8,039 nucleotides of DNA from Solirubrobacteraceae bacterium (lineage in GTDB: Bacteria; Actinomycetota; Thermoleophilia; Solirubrobacterales; Solirubrobacteraceae), in contig JAEMSV010000142.1 in NCBI GenBank assembly GCA_016462625.1, forward strand, positions 1-8,039. Direction: 5' to 3'. Numbering within the stretch: the first letter of the stretch is position 1; every line of letters begins with the position of its first letter. The notes beneath the pieces were generated by a model that was given only the letters and a program-made list of their open reading frames with translations, did no database searches and was not told the DNA's origin. The position numbers and the translations under genes were made by a program. This document shows, piece by piece, positions 5,538 through 8,039 of this stretch.

Positions 5538-7631
5538 GTGATCACAACACGGGCGATGCTCCTCTTGACTGCGCTCGCCCTGGTGATCACCGCCGCGCCA
5601 GCCGCCGCGGCCGCGCCGCAGCACGTCTCCGGCTGGGCGCTCGTCGGGCCCACCGCGCGGATCTCCGGTGGAACGGTCGACGTTCGTTCCCTCGCGGGCC
5701 GCGACCTCGTCGTCCCGGCTGATCGCACGCTGCGCACGACCTCCACAGGAACCTTCGCCGTCCGCGTCTCGACGCTGCCGCGCCGGTACGTCGTCACCGT
5801 CACGGGCGGCCGCGTGAACGGCAAGCGGATGCGCGGGACGTTCCGCGCGATCGTCACCCGCGGCGCTCACGGCCGGCTCATTCACGTTACCCCCGTCTCG
5901 ACGCTCGTCCGCGCCCGTTATCGCCACCATGGCTCCGTCCTCCGCGCCGAGGGCGAGGTGCGGCGCCTCCTCGACTTCCCCGGCGCGCTGGCGCTCGACG
6001 ATGTCCGCCGCGACCGCCGAGCGTTCGACGGCGAGCGCTTCGACGCCGTCGCGGCCAGGCGCGGCGGCTTCGACGCCTACGTGGTGACGCTCACGAAGCG
6101 CGCCGCCGGCACGCAGCATCGGTTTCGCGGCCGTCCGTTGGCTCGCACGTCGCAAGCGGGAGATCCGCTGACCCCGACCGGCGTGCTCGCGGGGCTCGCG
6201 CAGGGCGCGCTCAGGGCAGTCGGGAGCCAGGGGATGAACGAGGTGCTGTCCGCCCTCGGCTTCGGCGGCGGCGATGCCGCGCAGCTCGACGAGATCTCGG
6301 CGCAGCTCACAGCGATCAAGGCGGAGCTCGACGAGCTCAGCACCCAGGTCGCGGCGTTGAGTCAGCAGGTCACCGCGCTGCAGGCGCAGGTCGCGCAGAG
6401 CTCGTACAGCACGCTCGACAGCAACCTCGGCGTGACCTGGATCGGCGGCCCGGCCGACGATGTCCTCACCGACATCGCGTGGCTCGTCGACAACGCCGCA
6501 GGGTGCACGGGCGCGCTGAGCACGTGTGTGTCGAGCATCCCGGCCAACACCGATCCGCGGGCGTGGTGCACGAGCTCGACCCAGGCGAAGACCCCGGCGC
6601 AGGCGAACGCGTGCGACGCGATCAGTCGCATCACGACGCTCACGCAGGGCAACGACTGGAACGCCCTGCAGGGGCGCCTGGTCGGCAACGGCAGCGCAGA
6701 CGGCGTGTTCCAGGCCTACCAGAAGGCCGCCTATCAGCAGATCAAGGCCGCTGGCGGGTTCATCACCCCGAGCTACGGCGCGAAGGCCGCGACGCTCGGC
6801 AATCACTACGCCTGGATCCTCACGCTGGGCGCCCAGTACAGCGCGATGCTCGACGCGACCGAGGGCCGATCGGGCACCCTGACTGCGGGCGACCTGAATC
6901 TCGCCATCAGCGACATCGCCGCGCAGCAGGCGCTGCTGCCGAAGCCGCTGGGCAACACCGCGGTGGACACGCGCACCGGCCTCATGTGGTCGGTGTCGCA
7001 GAACGCGAGCGCCAGCACGGCGTGCGGACCCGTCCATAGCCCGTGGCTGTTCAACCATCCGCAGTCCGCGCCCGCCACGGCCGGCCAGTGCTCGGGGCTG
7101 CTCGCCTCGTCCATCGACCCGGACGTCGCAGCGCTGGACGGCTGGCAGATGCCGACCATCGACGAGCTGAAGGCCCTGGCCAGCGGCTGGTCCGGCGATT
7201 CGGTCGGCGATTGGCTGCAGAGCACGGCCGGCTTCCCGGACCTCACGTCGGTGAAGAGCGCGGTGGCGGTCCCGGGTCCGGACCCGTTCGTGATCGGGAT
7301 CTACGGAGGGAACGTCGAGGCCAACCCGGGAACGAACTACAGCGTCGCGTCCTCGTCGTGCGGCGCCGGCACGTGGAACACGGGGATGGTCGTCCCAGCC
7401 GGGTACATGAATTTCGACGTCATCCGGATCTCGGGTGTCTTCTGCTCGGTGCTGGATCTGAACACCGGAGCCAACCGCCAGGAATGCGTGGCGGCCGACG
7501 CTTCGGCCGCCGGCTGCGCCTGGCCGATCCTGGTCAGCAGGGGCGACGGGCCGCTCGACTTCGGCCACCCGAACGTCTCCTTCATGCGCCGCCCGGCGAC
7601 TGCAGCGGACGGGTGGTTCAGGACGCCGTAG
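5538..7631 (+). CDS. Secreted coiled-coil protein with C-terminal Lcl/DUF1566-like domain
   Basis: A 697-residue exported protein of unknown role. In order: a signal peptide (1 to about 26: Arg5, then a Leu/Ala core, with an Ala-rich cleavage region before PQHVSG); a beta-rich domain (about 30-125) ending in HVTPVSTLV, a motif common in bacterial surface proteins; a charged linker (130-205); a coiled coil (250-285); a helical, Trp- and Cys-containing domain (about 298-468; Cys323, 330, 344, 359); and an Lcl/DUF1566-like domain (about 473-697), recognised by DTRTGLMW (477-484) and GWQMPTIDELKAL (535-547), with six more Cys (496, 518, 608, 636, 650, 660). Ten cysteines, all after residue 300, suit disulfides outside the cell. 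No sortase motif, lipobox or C-terminal anchor is seen. Starts at GTG 5481 or ATG 5556 are possible; GTG 5538 gives the best signal-peptide n-region, though its GGGGGA is too close to be a normal ribosome binding site. An adhesin-like role is only a guess from the Lcl domain. Confidence 0.87.
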   Translation: MITTRAMLLLTALALVITAAPAAAAAPQHVSGWALVGPTARISGGTVDVRSLAGRDLVVPADRTLRTTSTGTFAVRVSTLPRRYVVTVTGGRVNGKRMRGTFRAIVTRGAHGRLIHVTPVSTLVRARYRHHGSVLRAEGEVRRLLDFPGALALDDVRRDRRAFDGERFDAVAARRGGFDAYVVTLTKRAAGTQHRFRGRPLARTSQAGDPLTPTGVLAGLAQGALRAVGSQGMNEVLSALGFGGGDAAQLDEISAQLTAIKAELDELSTQVAALSQQVTALQAQVAQSSYSTLDSNLGVTWIGGPADDVLTDIAWLVDNAAGCTGALSTCVSSIPANTDPRAWCTSSTQAKTPAQANACDAISRITTLTQGNDWNALQGRLVGNGSADGVFQAYQKAAYQQIKAAGGFITPSYGAKAATLGNHYAWILTLGAQYSAMLDATEGRSGTLTAGDLNLAISDIAAQQALLPKPLGNTAVDTRTGLMWSVSQNASASTACGPVHSPWLFNHPQSAPATAGQCSGLLASSIDPDVAALDGWQMPTIDELKALASGWSGDSVGDWLQSTAGFPDLTSVKSAVAVPGPDPFVIGIYGGNVEANPGTNYSVASSSCGAGTWNTGMVVPAGYMNFDVIRISGVFCSVLDLNTGANRQECVAADASAAGCAWPILVSRGDGPLDFGHPNVSFMRRPATAADGWFRTP

Positions 7632-8039
7632 CGCCGACGGCCTCGAGGTAGGCCTCTTCCAGCGTCCCGGTCACGATCCGCACGCCGTAGATCCGCTCGC
7701 CGTGGGCGATGAGCCGCGCGACGAGGTCGGGGATCTCTTCACGGGTCGCGTCGGGGAAGCGCTGGATTCCGGTCGCGGTCTCGATCTCCACCCCGCCCGC
7801 GCGCGCGAGCTCGCCGGGCGTGCCGTGCGCGACGGTGCGGCCCTTGTTGATGATCGCGACGTGGTCGCAGACCTGCTCGACCTCGCCGAGCAGATGGCTG
7901 TTCAGCAGGACGGCGATGCCGCGGGTGCGCAGGTCGATCAGGAGGTCGCGGACGAGCCGGCGGCCGGCGGGATCGAGCGCGCTGGTCGGCTCGTCGAGCA
8001 GGATGAGCTGCGGCTCGCCGATGAGCGCCTGCGCGATCC
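7618..8039 (-). CDS. ABC transporter ATP-binding subunit, N-terminal part beyond window
   Basis: C-terminal 139 residues of an ABC-2 exporter ATPase. Visible from the window edge: IAQALIGEPQLILLDEPTSALDP, in which ILLDEP is Walker B with its catalytic Glu and SALDP the D-loop. The switch (H-loop) His follows in LLNSHLLGEVEQV, then VAIINKGRTVAHGTPGEL, typical of the drug/antibiotic-type subfamily. A C-terminal tail of about 60 residues ends LEEAYLEAVG, the usual closing helix. Walker A and the LSGG signature lie beyond the edge; the first visible residues are those that normally follow the signature. It would pair with the permease at 4612-5475 to energise export. Its TGA (7618-7620) lies inside the last codons of the convergent secreted-protein gene, giving a 14-bp tail-to-tail overlap. 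No terminator hairpin is visible between the two. Confidence 0.95.
   Translation of the reverse strand, partial: IAQALIGEPQLILLDEPTSALDPAGRRLVRDLLIDLRTRGIAVLLNSHLLGEVEQVCDHVAIINKGRTVAHGTPGELARAGGVEIETATGIQRFPDATREEIPDLVARLIAHGERIYGVRIVTGTLEEAYLEAVGATAS

Noticed and set aside
5538..5590. Two GTGATCAC palindromes (5538-5545 and 5583-5590) at the start of the secreted-protein gene, considered as operator half-sites.
   Set aside because: They fall in coding codons (Val/Ile/Thr). The same octamer also occurs inside chrA, so there is no reason to see them as special.
3470..5857. A single 795-codon minus-strand frame covering chrA and the whole permease region.
   Set aside because: Only the part from about 4615-4639 downward looks like a CHR protein. 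The upstream part is an Arg-rich shadow of the permease, and the permease frame has the membrane spans.
5472..7568. A 698-codon open frame on the minus strand, opposite the secreted-protein gene, ending in ATGA with the permease start.
   Set aside because: The product is Arg/Asp/Gly-rich with no recognisable motif. The plus-strand product has a signal peptide, a regular coiled coil and a known domain. Long antisense frames are common at this GC content, and the ATGA junction is probably chance.

Overview
This is a GC-rich, gene-dense bacterial chromosomal window. Codons strongly prefer G or C in the third position, starts are often GTG, and several junctions are 4-nt overlaps. This fits a high-GC actinomycete, and the style of the ALDH and siroheme proteins makes me think of the class Thermoleophilia (Solirubrobacter/Conexibacter-like). 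That placement is an impression, not a proof. I see no tRNA, rRNA, CRISPR array, insertion sequence or prophage gene. No gene-free stretch exceeds 80 bases.

Layout. On the minus strand, read right to left, there are two blocks. The right block is an ABC exporter: the C-terminal part of an ATP-binding subunit (7618-8039, cut by the window edge), an ABC-2 type permease (4612-5475), and a full-length two-domain chromate-type transporter, chrA (3470-4615), which overlaps the permease by 4 nt. The ATPase and permease are separated by a single 2.1-kb gene on the opposite strand (5538-7631). It encodes a secreted, cysteine-containing protein with a perfect heptad coiled coil and a C-terminal Lcl/DUF1566-type domain. 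This gene meets the ATPase tail to tail, with a 14-bp overlap, and diverges from the permease.

The left block is a tight three-gene run: rarA (2055-3392, replication-associated AAA+ ATPase), an aldehyde-dehydrogenase-fold protein (490-2058, 4-nt overlap), and the start of a siroheme-synthase-type precorrin-2 dehydrogenase (1-479, truncated; it begins 10 nt after the ALDH stop). Between chrA and rarA lies a 36-bp near-perfect palindrome. Its centre contains a -10-like hexamer, with a matching -35-like hexamer just outside, so it is probably the operator and promoter of the rarA block.

The points most worth a second look are four. The ALDH homologue has lost or shifted nearly all canonical catalytic residues, and its cysteine is one residue out of register. 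The palindromic rarA promoter region is unusual. The opposite-strand secreted stalk protein splits an ABC operon. The siroheme protein may carry a four-cysteine N-terminal extension. I do not see a clearly new multi-gene defence or biosynthetic system.
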